From Symbiodinium natans (lineage: Eukaryota; Sar; Dinophyceae; Suessiales; Symbiodiniaceae), in the NCBI GenBank assembly GCA_905221605.1, contig CAJNDS010002279.1, forward strand, positions 818,584 to 882,583: a DNA stretch of 64,000 bases. Reading direction: 5' to 3'. Numbering within the stretch: the stretch's first letter is position 1; the number at the start of each line of letters is the position of its first letter. A program made the translations under genes and the position numbers. This document shows positions 33,380 through 45,100 of the stretch, one piece after another. The notes under the pieces are model-generated. The model ran no database searches and was not told where the DNA came from. It was given only the letters and a program-made list of their open reading frames with translations.

Positions 33380-36300
33380 CCCCCCCCCCCGCCCCCCCCC
33401 CCCCCCCCCCCCCCGCCCCCCCCCCCGCCCCCCCCCGCCCCGCTGCGCGTTTGTGTCCCTGCCCCCCCCCCCTCCAAGGTTCCCCCCCCCCCCCCCCCAC
33501 CCTCCGTCCCCCCCACCCCCGCCTTCCCCTAAACGAAACAACGCGTGAGCCCTCTGAGGTGGCCCCCCCCCCCCCCAACCCCCCTTCCTAACAACCAATT
33601 TTGTGCTTTGGAACGTGGCCAAACGGATGGAACGGCGCGTTTTGTGCGCCATTTCCCCCCACAAACCCTGCGCCCCCCGCCACCTTAGCCAGAAAAAACA
33701 ACCAACTTTGGTTTTGGAACGTGGTGCCCCCCCCCCCCCCCCCCAACCCGCCCCTCCACCTTAGCTTCTTTTGCCAGGCGAAACAACCAATTTTGTGCTT
33801 TGGAAGGTGGCCAAGCGATGGAACCTTCCGTACCTCCCCCCCCCACCCTGCGAAGGCCGGGCGAGGTCCGCAGCGGCGGCAGCGGCGTCAGCCTCTAAAT
33901 CGGGCAGCGCGAAGTCCCCAAGGACCGAGCATTGGCGGACCTTTTAATACGGGTCGTCCCGGGAATAGCCTTGCTAGCGCGAGGTCCCCAAGGACCGAGC
34001 ATTGGCGGACCTCCGGGTCGTCCCGGGAATAGCCTTGCTAGCCTGCGGCCTTCTGCGAAGCAGAATTGGGCCGGACGCCAGTGCCGCCGACCCCCGTGTG
34101 CCGCCGGTGAACGGTTTTTTTTTCGTGTTTTTTTGCGTCGCCACGGAGGCCCCCAGAGGGCGCGCATCATGAGCATCAGCGGGTCCAGCCCGGAACACCC
34201 AAGGCGCGCATCAGGAGCATCAGGCGGCTCCCGGGGCGGGACCCCGGGGGCGCATCAGGAGCACGATGCCCCCCAAAGGGCGGGCATAAGCGACGTGTCT
34301 AAGCCCGCTGCTAGGAAAAAGGGAGTTTAGGGGCCTTGTAAAGTGCTTAGAAACTTTAAGGGAGTCTAGGAGCCTCAAACGCTTAGAGATTTGAAGGGAG
34401 TTTAGGGGCCTGAAAATGCTTAGAAACTTTAAGGGTTGAGGAGCCTCAAACGCTTAGAGATTTTAAGGGAGTTTAGGGGCCTCAAAATGCTTAGAAACTG
34501 CTCGCCCCGCGCTTCTGCCTGCGCTGCCCGCCCATGGGCGCAGCCCCTTAAAATAAATTCAAGGGCCCATACTTCAGAGATAGTGAATTACGCAAATTGT
34601 GGTCTTTTTGTGGGTACCCTAAATAAGGTCATAAGGACCAAAAAAGGGACCATAGTTTACGTTTTAGGGGTTTGAGGGCTTAGGGTTTAGGGTTTAGGGT
34701 TCAGGGTTTAGAGAAGTGACGTCTTGAGGGACCATGGTGTTTAGGTCACAGGGCCAACGACCAAGGCAAGGTTCAGGCTTCTAGGGCTGAGGGTTTAGGG
34801 TTTAGGGCTTAGGGCTTAGGGTTTAGGGTTTAGGGCTTAGGGTTTCAGGTTTCCGGGTTGAGGGTTTCGGGGTTTCGGGTTTGGGGTCCCCCTCCCCGGT
34901 CCCTGTCCTGCGACTTGTAGTAGTCCGCACACCATGCCAGGTGCCAAGATGCATCCTTGACAAAGTTGCCTCCAGGGCCTAAACCCTAAACCTAAACCCT
35001 AAACCCTACACCCTAAACCCTAAACCCTAAACCCTAAACCCCATGCAGTGACTTCTCGTCTGTCTTCACTTGCGAGTTCGGGTTCTCGGGTTTCGGGTCT
35101 AGGTGTTTAGGTGTTTAGGGTTTAAGGTTTAGGGCTCAGGGTTTGGGGGTTTAGGATTCTTCCTGCTGTGCTTCATGCGATACGCACGCTCGTAGCATCC
35201 GCATTGCTGGTGACTCCATTTGTCGGGCCTTGTCTCAGAAACATTGATTTGTGCACTTCGGACGCCGACATGCTTAGTCACTGTGACTTCTCTAGCTATT
35301 CAAAGGCCGTTTTAGGGCTGCGGGCTTGCCACTCGCCACTGCTTAGGAAGTGTCTTTGATGTGAGTTTAGAGAATAGACTGGTCAGCTATCAAACATAGC
35401 CTTACAAATTCTCCCTGAAATGCTCAACATCTTAGAAAGCGTCCGCGAACCTCTGGAAAAAACTCTCGGAACGCCCCCCCCCCCCCCCCCCAAAAAAAAA
35501 AAAAAAAAACAAACGAAACCCTCAACCCTAACCCCCCAAAAGCTTTCTTGGAGCTTTGCCCGGGAAGGGAAGGGGGGGTGGAGCCGGGGACGGCCCCACT
35601 ACCTGAAGATCAGGGTTTAGGGATGAGTGTTTAGGGGTGAGTGGTTAGGGTTTAGGGTTAGGGTTTAGGGATGCTGAGTGTTTAGAGGGCAGGAATTTGT
35701 GGCGTAAAGGTTGGGGACTTCCCAGAGGGTTTAGGGTTTCAAGTTTAGGGCTATATCCTTGGATCCTCTGAACCTTATAACCCTGAAACCTTTGAACCCT
35801 ATAACCCTAAACCCTCTCAACCCTACAACCCTAAACCCTCTGAACCCTAAACCCTATGAACCCTTGCAAGCACCCCTAAACCGTAAGCCCTAAACCCTAA
35901 ACCCTGAACCCTCTGAACCCTCTGAACCCTCTGAACCCTCTGAACCCTAGTCCCTATGAACCCTTGCCCCCTAAACCCGGGGGGGGGGGGGGGCCGGCCT
36001 CTCGCGGGATAGCTGATGCCGAGCATCTGAGGCGGGCCACAGCTGGGTTTAGGGTTTAGGGTTTCGGGTTTCGGGTTTAGGGTTTAGGGTTTCGGGTTTG
36101 GGGTTTCGGGTTTCGGGTTTAGGGTTTAGGGTTTCCTAAAGGGACGCTGTGGACGCTTGTCTGGTAAAAACAAGCGTCGACAGTGTTCAAAAAAGACAAC
36201 CCCAACTATTAATATTTTTTAAATAACGGGAAGTGACAAATCGCCAGCAGTGTCCCCCTTAAGTTGTTGACAAATCGCAAGCAGTGTCCCCCCAAGTTGT

Positions 36301-37404
36301 TGCAAAACCTGAGCTCCCAAAATGACAAATCGCAAGCAGTGTCCCCCTTAAGCGTGGGGGTCCAAGAGGGTTCTTGGCTCCGGGCCCCCCTGACATTAAA
36401 CAAAAGTACTTTTGAAATGTTTTAGTTGGGGGGCACTAGAGAACATAGAGCTGTAAACCATATAGACATTCAGGGCATATCTGTTGCTACAGGGTTTGGG
36501 GCTAGGGTTTAAAGAGAAGCCCGAAACCCTATAGGTGAAGCAATTTAAGCCGAAACCCAAGTTAAGGTGTGACGGTCTAGGCTCTAAGATTTAGGCATTT
36601 GTACCTAAGCCGGCAACTAAACCTAAACCCTCAACCTTTAAACCCTATAGGGCTAAGGTTTAATGGTGTAGGCTCTGAGCCCCCTTTAAGAACCCTGTAA
36701 TCGTAGGGTTCGTTTACGAATGATCGTCCTTTATAGTCCCTTTAGAATTATACTACAATGCCCCGCAAAACCCTATGCAAACTATTAAGGCCCCTCTCTC
36801 TATATATATATATATAACCCTAAACCCTAAACCGTAAACCCTAAACCCTAAACCCTAAACCCTGTAGACCCTATAGACGCTATAGACCCTATAGACCCTA
36901 TATAGACCCTATAGACCCTATATTTTGGGGGTACAAGAAATAGATACCCTACTTCATATCGACCCTATAGACCCCATAGACCCTATAGACCCTATAGACC
37001 CTATAGACTCTAAACCCTAAGGGTGCTGGACTCAGGGGCTTCAACCGAAAAGTCGTCGAAATTCAGCATCCGACAAGTCCAAGTGAGAAAGCAATCTGTG
37101 CCTAACCCTACTGGTTCTGAGTAGGGAGTGAGGAGATTCGGTACCCTATAGAATCCCCTAAAGTTTGTATAGGGGAATGACCTTTGCGCTGCCCCGCCAT
37201 TTCTGGATTTCGAAGTCACCAGGTGGCCTTTACTCCAAAGCCCCGAGGTCTAGGGCTTGGGTTTGAGGATTAAGGGTTAAGGGTCTTGGGTTTCGGGTTT
37301 AGGGTTTCGGGTTTAGGGTTTGGGGTCTCAAGCCTCCCAACCTAAACCCGACACTCCCCAACCCTTGTCAGGCAGCAGGCCGCTTGAGCAGATTGCACGG
37401 CATC
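24709..37404 (-). CDS. Gene D2: long multi-exon gene with telomeric-repeat introns
   Basis: Product not recognised. Minus exons in transcription order: 37363-37404, 37016-37202, about 35997-36042, 35544-35602, 35184-35255, 35040-35068, about 34891-34955, 32950-32983, 32214-32240, 31956-31983, 31786-31812, 31534-31559, 30898-30948, 29893-29970, 28854-28946, 28684-28750, 28358-28396, 27815-27932, 26190-26281, 25505-25527, 25044-25106, 24709-24756 (QLRVEQSLFELGASG, TAG). Phases agree at 35255 to 35068 to 34955 and 26281 to 25527 to 25106 to 24756. Several exons are strongly protein-like. Stretches at 33-34.5 kb and 36.1-36.4 kb are repeat insertions. Could be more than one gene. Confidence 0.5.
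25560..26175. repeat. Degenerate (GGGGTTTA)n / (AAAGGGGTTT)n array
   Basis: About 600 bp of octamer to decamer variants of the telomeric unit in an intron of gene D2. Similar octamer arrays lie at 53250-53450 and 54570-54830. Confidence 0.85.
26190..26281 (-). CDS. Gene D2 exon
   Basis: Acceptor GGTTTTCAG, GA donor CCTT|GATCCT. Reads YSADASDALRHLPSFHQKGT then SVQFNDAWLP. Joins in phase to PGSSPES (25505-25527, donor GCAAGC) and DSGNWRANACCWCWGFASRL (25044-25106). Confidence 0.6.
26430..26533. mobile_element. Fold-back family 5 copy
   Basis: ACTAGCCCCCTCCCCCCCTAGGTTCCC ... GGGGGAACTTAGGGGGGGTAGTA with an internal GATTTAGGGATGATTAAGCCTAGTTAAGG. A relative is at 62880-63004 (CTATACTACCCCTTCTAGGTTCCC ... 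GGGGGTAGTA). Confidence 0.65.
26870..27355. repeat. (ACAACCCT)n octamer array
   Basis: About 480 bp of an octamer that differs from the telomeric unit; interrupted near 27085-27130 and 27150-27245. Confidence 0.9.
27815..27932 (-). CDS. Gene D2 exon, 39 codons
   Basis: Acceptor GACATAG. Reads EAQEESAFAEASSHLRHSAL then DMPRGRNPAPPPQDAVSSS. Acidic then Pro-rich. A + frame is also open over most of it (DFSHAACPEPSDEDVKRLPQ), so strand rests on neighbours. Confidence 0.5.
28854..28946 (-). CDS. Gene D2 exon, 31 codons
   Basis: Acceptor CCAACCGAG, donor AAG|GTTAAAGGGTTTAGGG. Reads VPYAMLTDVEVLDTFVKAIA then SSGRLGREATK, phase 0 to 0. Looks like a helical soluble domain fragment; family not recognised. 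Confidence 0.65.
29893..29970 (-). CDS. Gene D2 exon following a fold-back element
   Basis: Begins directly at the CCCTAAG end of a fold-back copy. Reads YVEMSRFWTPRALIKWLNTR then ADAAS, phase 2 in, GA donor CA|GATTGA. Confidence 0.6.
30371..30530. mobile_element. Fold-back element
   Basis: AAGGGGTAAAAGGAGGGACCTC...AGGGACCCTTA on the left and TAAGGTCCCGCGTAAGGGCCCCTCCTTTCGTCCCTT on the right, around a TATATATATA core and duplicated CCCGAAATAACCCCTA-type sequence. Confidence 0.6.
30963..31265. repeat. Long (TTTAGGG)n array
   Basis: About 300 bp with few variants, right of gene D2 exon 30898-30948. Other long arrays in this orientation: 27456-27560, 28408-28490, 31568-31707, 31813-31900. Confidence 0.9.
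33000..33870. repeat. C-rich tract with diverged tandem units
   Basis: Long C runs (about 33330-33440 and elsewhere) alternate with degenerate copies of a unit containing AACCAATTTTGTGCTTTGGAA and GGCGCGTTTTGTGCGCCATTT. Long Pro or Gly open frames here are artefacts of the runs. Confidence 0.7.
33895..34300. repeat. GC-rich repeat related to the 12.7-15.6 kb block
   Basis: Shares the GCGCATCATGAGCATCAGC and GCATCAGGAGCATCAGG motifs. Has a direct duplication of about 73 bp beginning GCGCGAGGTCCCCAAGGACC (units near 33908 and 33975). Confidence 0.6.
34321..34500. repeat. About 57-bp tandem repeat
   Basis: Imperfect units alternate GTTTAGGGGCCT..AAATGCTTAGAAACTTTAAGGG and AGGAGCCTCAAACGCTTAGAGATTTTAAGGG. 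Confidence 0.7.
34891..34955 (-). CDS. Gene D2 exon
   Basis: Acceptor TTGTCAAG. Reads DASWHLAWCADYYKSQDRDR. Preceded in phase by KTDEKSLHG (35040-35068, donor GGG|GTTTAG). The exact 3' end is uncertain. Confidence 0.55.
36228..36355. repeat. Three copies of a 24-bp direct repeat
   Basis: GACAAATCGC(A/C)AGCAGTGTCCCCC occurs three times, the first two separated by CTTAAGTTGTT. Next to it lies a hairpin-like CGCTTGT...ACAAGCG at 36151-36176. Inserted within the D2 region. Confidence 0.7.
36845..37010. repeat. (CCCTATAGA)n array
   Basis: Nonamer array flanked by CCCTAAA; the donor side of the exon at 37016 lies against it. Confidence 0.75.
37016..37202 (-). CDS. Gene D2 exon, 62 codons
   Basis: Acceptor AAATCCAG, donor AGG|GTTTAG. 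Contains NGGAAQRSFPYTNFRGFYRV, PNLLTPYSEPVGLGTDCFLT and WTCRMLNFDDFSVEAPESST. Largest exon of this gene. Family not recognised. Confidence 0.6.
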
Positions 37405-38453
37405 CTGGGCGGGTCTGGGTTTAGGGTTTAAGGTTTAGTTAGGGCTTAGGGCTTCGGGGCTTAGGGGCTTAGGGGCTTAGGGCTTAGGGCTTGGGGCTTA
37501 GGGCTTAGGGCCTAGGGCTAAGGGTTAGCTAAGGGTTTATACTTGCAAAACAGAGCAATGAGGGCCTACTCTGGGTCCTAGGCGGGTTGGTCCCAGCAAA
37601 AATCGTGGCTTAACTCTACACCCTCTAAAACCCTAAACCCCAAACCCTAAACCCCAAACCCTAAACCCCAAACCCTAAACCCCAAACCCTAAAGGGTTTA
37701 GGGTTTCGGGTTTCGGGTTTAGGGTTTGGGGCTGAGGGTCTAGGGTTTAGGGTTCAGGGCTTAGGGTTTAGGATGCAGGGTTCTTAAGGACAGTTCGTAC
37801 AAGGGGGAACATTCCAACCCGCAACCAACACCCTAAAGAAACCGTCGCCCTCAACCAGCAGGGCCCCACACGACCCCAAACTTCATGCCCCAACCTTCAC
37901 AAAGAGCTTTGGCTTTGGCCCGAGGGTCTACAGGGCCCGATAATCTTGAACATAGCAAGTCCCCCCAAGCAGGGTCTAAAGGGCCCGATAATTCTTCGGG
38001 CCCTCACAAGGGTGCCCCTGAAATACCCCTTACATACCCTATACAATTAAGGGCCCATACATCAGAACCCTTTAAAGAAGGCTAGGGACCTTCGAGGATA
38101 TTTAGGGGTTATGTAGGGCCTACTTAGGCTTGTCATAGGGTTTAGAAGAGGTAGATTGAGTTTTTTTTATAGGAAAATACTTCTAGGGGTCCCTCCTTAT
38201 ACCCCTTAAGGGTTTAGGGTTTAGGGTTTAGGATAGTCTTGATCATAACCCAAGCCCTAAGTTCTCCGAGGAGCCCCAATATCCCTCTTAGGTAAGGAGC
38301 AATAGGCCCTGGATTGACATCAGGATCCCTGATCCGTTCTAAGGAAACTGCTCAAGGAAGGACCCGAAGCCCTAGCCCTAAACCCCAAACCCTAAACCCT
38401 AAACCCTAGACCCTAAACCCTAAACCCTAAACCGATCGGAAGCCAAACCCTAG

Positions 38454-40361
38454 ACTCCCGACATGCGCACGCTAAGGTCATGGCATGACCTGGCCATGGG
38501 GACGGAGGAATGATGCCTTGATAGGGCGTTAGGTGTAGGGCTTAGGGTTTAGGGTTTAGGGTTTAGGGTTTAGGGCTTAGGGTTTCGGGTAGAGAGTAGA
38601 GGGTATGCAGGGTTCAGGGTTGAGGGTTACAGGGTTCAGGTTTAGAGGTTTTAGGGCGTGGGGCTTCTTCTGTTCGTGGGGTTGTGCGGCTTTGTGTTTG
38701 GAAGGTTAGGAGTTATATCCCTAAACCCTAAACCCTAAACCCTGGACCCTAAACCCTAAACTCTAACCCTTAACCCGGGTTTTTTGCCAGAGAGGAGGAT
38801 GCCAGCAGTCGGATTGCTGTAAGCGTGGGTCACATAAGATGCCATGGTTCAGAAGGCCCGATGCGCCTTGATAAGGAATAAACGGTTTCGGGTTTAGAGT
38901 TTAGGGTTTAAGAGCTTAGCAAAATCTTACCCTGAACCCTTTCTGAAACCCTATTAATAAACCCTGAACCCCGTGAATCAAGGTAGGTTCCTTATCTTAG
39001 GGCGCGTTGGGCTGTGCTCTCGAGAATGGAGAAAAGGGCCAGACGACGGACAGGGATCAGATGCCCACGTTTAGGGTTTAGAGTTTAGGGCTAGGGTTTC
39101 GGGTTTAGGGCTTAAGGATTGGGGTTTGGGGTTTTAGGGTTCAGGGTCTAGGGTTTAGGGTTCAGGGTTTAGGGTTCAGGGTTTAAGGGGTTTAGGGTTT
39201 AGGTTTTAGGGTTTAGGGTTCAGGGGGCTCAACACCATGACTGGGAAGAGCCGCACCTCCACAGTAGCGTTTGTGTCCACCTTGCTAAGATGTAAAAATG
39301 GGGCCTTTCCGAAAATAGGGTTTAGGGTTTAGTGTTTAGGGTTTGCCCTAAACCCTAAACCCTTTTTGGGGGAGTCGCTTTTAAGGGGATTCTCTTCTAT
39401 TTGGGATATAAACAGGGCACCCCGGAAATACCCACAGAAAACTCCAAAGAAGATCCAGCTTGAACGAGAGCAGCTCGATCGCGGTGGGGTTCCGACTTTG
39501 AAGACTCCCCAACCCCGACCGCCCCAAGGCGCGAAACAAAGTTTAAGCCCTATACTCTACACCCGAAACCCTAATCCTAAACGCAACTTTGCACTGGAAC
39601 GTGCACAGCCATGCCCAACAAACGTACCATATGGCAGCTGATCGAAATCGTGGCAAACCGCCTCCATTTTCCTGAAGGGTTCAGGGTTCAGGGTTCAGCG
39701 CTTAGGTTATTTGGGGTTTCGTTCTTGTACACACAAAGCCGAAACAAAAACAGGCCCCCCGAACTTCGAACAAAGCAGACCGCCTTAAAAAGGCACAAGC
39801 CCAGAAGACGCGCAAGCTCAGAAGGCGTACATGACGTCCATGCAAGGAGTGGTTTTGGGATTAGGGTTTAGGGTTTAGGGTTTAGGGGTTAGGGGTTTAG
39901 GGTTTGGGGTGTAGGTGTTTAGGGGCGTAAGGTAAGAATGATCCCGGGCCATGCTTGTTGCCCCCTAAACCCTAAACCCTAAACCCTAAACCCCAAACCC
40001 TAAACCCTAAACCCCAAATCCTATGAGATAAATAACTGCGGCGGGTTTCTGGGGCCGCCGGAATAGCAGTTGGTGAACTGCACCGGCTGCATGGGCATGG
40101 GCGCCTGCCATTTTAACCCGAAGCCCCCCGCAACAAAATCATAGAGCCCTCAAGACCCTATAACCCAAACCCTATAACCCTAAACCCTAAACCCCAAACC
40201 CTAAACCCTAAACCCCAAACCCTAAACCCTAAACCCCAAACCCTAAACCCTAAACCCCAAACCCTAAACCGCAGGATCTTGGGGATTTCTGGGAAAGGGG
40301 AGTGGAGCCGGGGAGCCCGGTGACAAACAAGATCCAAAAGCACTTCAGGCAGAAACCGTGA
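38454..40361 (+). CDS. Gene E: multi-exon unknown basic protein
   Basis: Exons: 38454-38500 (TPDMRTLRSWHDLAM), 38791-38818 (EEDASSRIA, donor GTAAGC), 38853-38884 (KARCALIRNK), 39001-39068 (ARWAVLSRMEKRARRRTGIR), 39249-39291 (PHLHSSVCVHLAK), 39416-39540 (APRKYPQKTPKKIQLEREQL), 39609-39678 (MPNKRTIWQLIEIVANRLHF), 39754-39851 (PPELRTKQTALKRHKPRRRA), one unresolved exon near 40065-40115, and 40275-40361 (DLGDFWERGVEPGSPVTNKI, ends FRQKP, TGA). Phases agree from 38454 through 39851. Strongly Lys/Arg-rich, so a nucleic-acid or chromatin role is possible, but that is only inference from composition. Start not found. Confidence 0.6.
39416..39540 (+). CDS. Gene E exon, 41 codons
   Basis: Acceptor TATAAACAG, donor AAACAAA|GTTTAA. 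Reads APRKYPQKTPKKIQLEREQL then DRGGVPTLKTPQPRPPQGAK. Phase 2 to 1. Confidence 0.65.
39609..39678 (+). CDS. Gene E exon
   Basis: Acceptor GTGCACAG, donor GAAGG|GTTCAG. Reads MPNKRTIWQLIEIVANRLHF then PE, phase 1 to 2. Confidence 0.65.
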
Positions 40362-40399
40362 AGTTCTCCATCACAGCACTAGCTTTTAAGCCCTAAACC

Positions 40400-41460
40400 C
40401 TAAACCCGAAACCCTAAATGGTCGGCAGCAATTAGTCCAACCTCGAGCGGGGCTTCTCCTGTGATTTTTTGCTGTGGCTAACAAATCATGTGCACTGACT
40501 TCACAAGTTCAAAGTGCACCGACCCGAAACCCGCTGTATAGATAAACCACGAGTTTCAGGCTGGTACACTTTTGTGGATGAAAAATATACATATGCATAT
40601 ATATATATATGTACATGGTTATTTATCTTTTGTTGTTTGGCTCTTGTCCCGTAAGCTAGTTCTTTTTCTTTCAGTAGGAAAACCACATCTTCTCTATTTG
40701 TTAACAGGAAACCCCTTCCTTTCTCTGGATTTTCATAGGAAAGCCTCTATCTTAATAGGAAAAACTCTATGTTCCTATATTTTTGACAACAAAACCTCCA
40801 GTTTCTCTACACTTTGATAGCAAAACCTCTATTTTCTCAAAACTTAATAGGAAAACCTCTAGTTTATCGATATCTTTACAAGATAGTTTATCGATATCTG
40901 TACAAGAAAACCTCAATTTTCTTCATACGGCTTGAACAAGTGGGGTGTGGCGGGCACAGCCCCCCCCCCCCCCCCGTTGCAGACTTGCTTCAAAAAGATT
41001 CATATGATGTTGAAGCAAGCTCGCGGGGCTTAAAAATGTACTAATGTACCAATATAGTAATGTCATGATAGAGCACTGGTTGGGGCGGGCGCACCCCCCC
41101 CCCCTTTGCAGACGCATGGTGCATTTCAAAAAGATTCAAAGGATTTTGAAGCAAGCTCGCACGGCTTCAAACTATACTCATGTACCAATAGAATATGATC
41201 ATGTTATACTACTGGTTAGGTGGCGCGCAGCCCAATTTCCAGACACAAGACACAACACTCGCATGGTGGGTTTGAAAAAATATTAATATGATTTCGAAGC
41301 AAGCTTGCATGGCTTAAAAATGTACCAATGTACCAATATAACAATATCATGATATAATACTGGTTGGGGGGGGAGGAGGGTGCAGCCCCATTTGCAGACA
41401 CAATGCTCGCATGGTGGGTTTCAAAAACATTCCGAAATATGATCCTCTTGAATCTTGAAC
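40400..41460. repeat. AT-rich spacer with two satellite types
   Basis: 40660-40920 holds degenerate units of AGGAAAACCTCTA...TTAATAGG. From 40920 to 41440 three to four copies of a roughly 135-148-bp unit occur, marked by GAAGCAAGCTCGC..GGCTT, ACCAATATA..AATATCATGAT and TACTGGTTGGG, with G/C-rich insertions. No telomeric repeat in the arrays and no exon-like segment. Confidence 0.65.
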
Positions 41461-42176
41461 CCAAGAAGGGGGAATGTTAATATGCCAAGGTCCTGCCTAG
41501 TCCTAAGGCTTCTAGGCTTACGGGCCTGGGAAGAACTCAAGATAACGAGAGGATTTGGGCCCAGCCCCCAAACAACAAATCCCTAAACTCGAGTAGAGCC
41601 GGAAACCGTCTTAGAGCCCATGTTTTGTCGCGATCGGCGGGATGTCTGGGAGAAACAAACATCGTCCGTACTCTCACTCTCACTCTTTCTTCGCTCTCAC
41701 TCTCACGCTCACTCTCACCCACTCACCCACCCACCCACTCACCCACTTACGCCACTCACCTCCCCACGCACCCACGCACGCATAACCCTAAACCCCAAAC
41801 CCTAACAACACCAATTAAACATGAAAACACCAAACACCCCCAAGACACCCCCAAAAAGCTTAATTAAACCTTAAACCCTAAACCTAAAGCCCCAAACATT
41901 AAACCCCAACCCCCAAAACCATGCACCCTGAACCGTAAAACCATACAGCCCTGAACCGTAAACCCCAAATCACACACCCTGAACCACCCGAAACCCTAAA
42001 CCAGAAAATCCTGAACCATAAGCCCCAAAACCACACACCCTGAATCACCCTAGCTCAACCCAAAATCCTAAACCCTATAACTCACCCTCAACCCTAATCC
42101 CTCAAAACTCCTAAACCCAAAACCCTACACACCTAACCCCTATGAACCCCGAACCCCGAACCCCGAACCCTAAAGC

Positions 42177-45100
42177 CTAAACAGTGCTCGCCCACCAGCC
42201 TGGTAGGGCGGCGGAGGCCTGCGGCACCCCTTTTTCAACCCCGGGAGCCCGGCTTAGGGTTTAGGGTTTAGGGTTTCGGGTTTAGGGTTTGGGGTTTGGG
42301 GTTTTGGGGTTTGGGGTTTGGGGTTTGGGGTTTAGGGTTTATGGTTTAGGGTTTAGGGTATTATGGAGCCATCGCCGCGCCCAAGAAGAGCAGCTCAGCA
42401 AGAGGAGCAAAGATTTCTTCCAGGAATTCTCCATCCTTCTCTGTTCACGGCGAGCATAACAAAATCCCCCACAGCCAGCGATGGCGCGGGTAAACTTCTG
42501 ATGTCCGACATCGTCCGAGGCATCTCTTTCATGATGAAGAGCCCTAAACCCTAAACCCTAAACCCTAAACCCTAAACCCTAAACCCTAAACCCTAAACCC
42601 TAAAAGAGGATCCTCTCGAAGAAGTTGCAAAGATTGCTAAGGAAGCCCACAGCTCCTCAGTAGCCCTCAGCCCGAATCTTTGATTTGCTTAAGAACCCCC
42701 CCAAAAAACTATAAAAAAAAACAACAATGATAATAATAATAATGATGATAGTAATCCCTTTACTACCCTTATAAGGAAGAGTATTGTTAAAGCAAATAGT
42801 GGCAATTAAAGCGCTGCTACAAAAGGAACCTCGGGCGCGCCCGGATAAGCAGGGAGAAGGAGTCCCACTGGGAGATCTAGTCCAAGCTCCCAAAGCCTAA
42901 CCCCCAAAACCCCAAACCCGAAACCCTAAACCCCAAACCCGAAACCCTAAACCCCAAACCCTAAGCCCTCAACCCTAAACCCCAACCCCGAAGCCCCAAA
43001 CCCTAAACTTTAAACCCTAAACCCTGAACCCTGAACCATGAAGCCTAAACCGCAAAACTCCACCCCAACCCTAAACCCCAAACCCCAAACCCTAAACCCT
43101 GAACCCTGAACCATGAACCCCTCAGATCCGAAGGCCCTTCCTTCAATCCGGCTGAGCCGGCGAGTTTAGTTTGGCCTTGGTCTCCGCTTACCCCTACCTT
43201 TAGGGTTTAGGGTTTAGGGTTTAGGGTTTAGGGTTTAGGGTTTAGGGTTTAGGGTTTAGGGTTTAGGGTTTAGGGTTTAGGGCTTAGGGCTTAGGGTTCA
43301 GGGTTTAGGGCTTCCTGGGTTTGTTTGTTGCTAGGATGGCCTTTAAAACCTCCAAAAAACGTTCCTTAATCTGATCCTCTTTAACCGAATAAGGGGAAAT
43401 ATGGAACATCCCAAGGGCCTGCCAGCTTTGGGGTTAGCTTTAGTAGCTTTAGTATACTGCACCATGAGGTACTGCATGTTAGGAGCCTCTAGATCAAACC
43501 ACAAACTCTGAACCCTAAATCCAGAGGGTTCAAATACGACGAAAACTATTTAGGAACAAGTTGCCACACAAGGCAGTTGCGGGTTTGGGGTGGTACCTAC
43601 CTCATAATCCCTAGATAAACCTAAACCCAAAACCCCATACTGCCCTGTAAACTCTGTAAACCCTATAAACCCTATAAACCCTTTAAACCCTTTAAACCCT
43701 TCACACCCATTAATCCTGAACGCGTAAACCCTTAAACCCTTAAAGCCCTAAAGCCTAAAGCTTAAACCCTAAACCCTAGACCCTAAACCCTAAACCCTAA
43801 ACCCTAAACTCTAATTAAAGGTACCCCGAAGTGCAGCCGAAGCGGCGGCATGGTAGACGAGACCACCGCGCTCTGCGCCGGATGAAGTGCGTAAACCTGG
43901 AGCGTTTCAGGATGTTAGGGTTTAGGGTTTAGGGTTTAAGGTTTAGGGTTTAGGGTTTCGGGTTTCGGGGTTAGCTTGTGGGTTGGGGGGCCGTCGCGTG
44001 CTGATGTCAACTTGTTGAGGGCGGCCGACGACCTGACTACCTGCTAATCATTCACATGCTTCGATGCCCCAGGGTTTCCCTAAACTCTAAACCCTAAACC
44101 CTAAACCCTAAGCCCTAAACCCTCAACTCTAAACCCTTTGGACTTCAGGGTTTAGGGTTCTTTTGTTCAGTGAGGGCACGGCTCACTCCAGGGTTTTGTT
44201 CGGGGTACCGAAACCCTAAACCCTAAACCCTAAACCCTTTAGGTCCGAGGTCCTGAAGCTGTTTGGGCTATGGGTGGGCCATTCGAGTGTTGAAGCTTTA
44301 TAAGGGTGGGTTCAGCAATTCGGGATACCTTATGTAGGCGACCTTACAACAAAGAGATTCCGACTTGCGCGAGGCCCTGGAAAGGCCTCCTAAACGGCCG
44401 TTCGCACTTTTTGGAAGCCAGGTTCATTGAGGGGGGGGGGGGGGGCTTCCCACCTTGGGGTTTTCTGGCCGGGACTCCTTTAGGGCCGTTTTGCCGAAGT
44501 CCGGCTTCATTGGTTTAGGGTTTAGGGTTTGTCACACAGCTACAAGTCGGTGCCGGGTTCCGGGTTTACGGATAGACGTACCCAAAGGTTTGCCTGACCC
44601 TTCTTCAGACCCTGCACGTGTAAAACCCAATATACAAAGCCCTCCGAACTTTAAAGCCCTAGCTACACCCCAAACCATACACACGCAGGAGTCACATGTT
44701 GGCCCTACTGCTCTTCAGCAACCCCTGCGCGGAACGGCTGTCGCTACCCTAGTCTTTCAAAATCCAGGTGGCCCGTTCTTCAACTGCTCCCGCACGGCAC
44801 TGCTGTTGCCACCAAACCGTTCACTACCCCAAGTGACCACAGATCCATCGCCCAGGACTGCAGCAAATGCTTCACCGGTAGCTTGGATCTGTCGCACATT
44901 CGTCAGCTGCTCCTGGACGGCACTGCTGTTTCCACCACTTTGAGCTCTACCCCAGGTGACCACAGATCCATCGCCCAGGACTGCAGCACATGCTTCACAG
45001 GTAGCTTGGATCTGTCGCACATCCTTCAGCTGCGCCTGTACGGCACTGCTGTTTCCACCACTTTGAGCTCTACCCCAGGTGACCACAGATCCATCGCCCA

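Noticed and set aside
36228-36355. CRISPR array
   Set aside because: Eukaryotic context, only three copies, unequal spacers, no cas genes.
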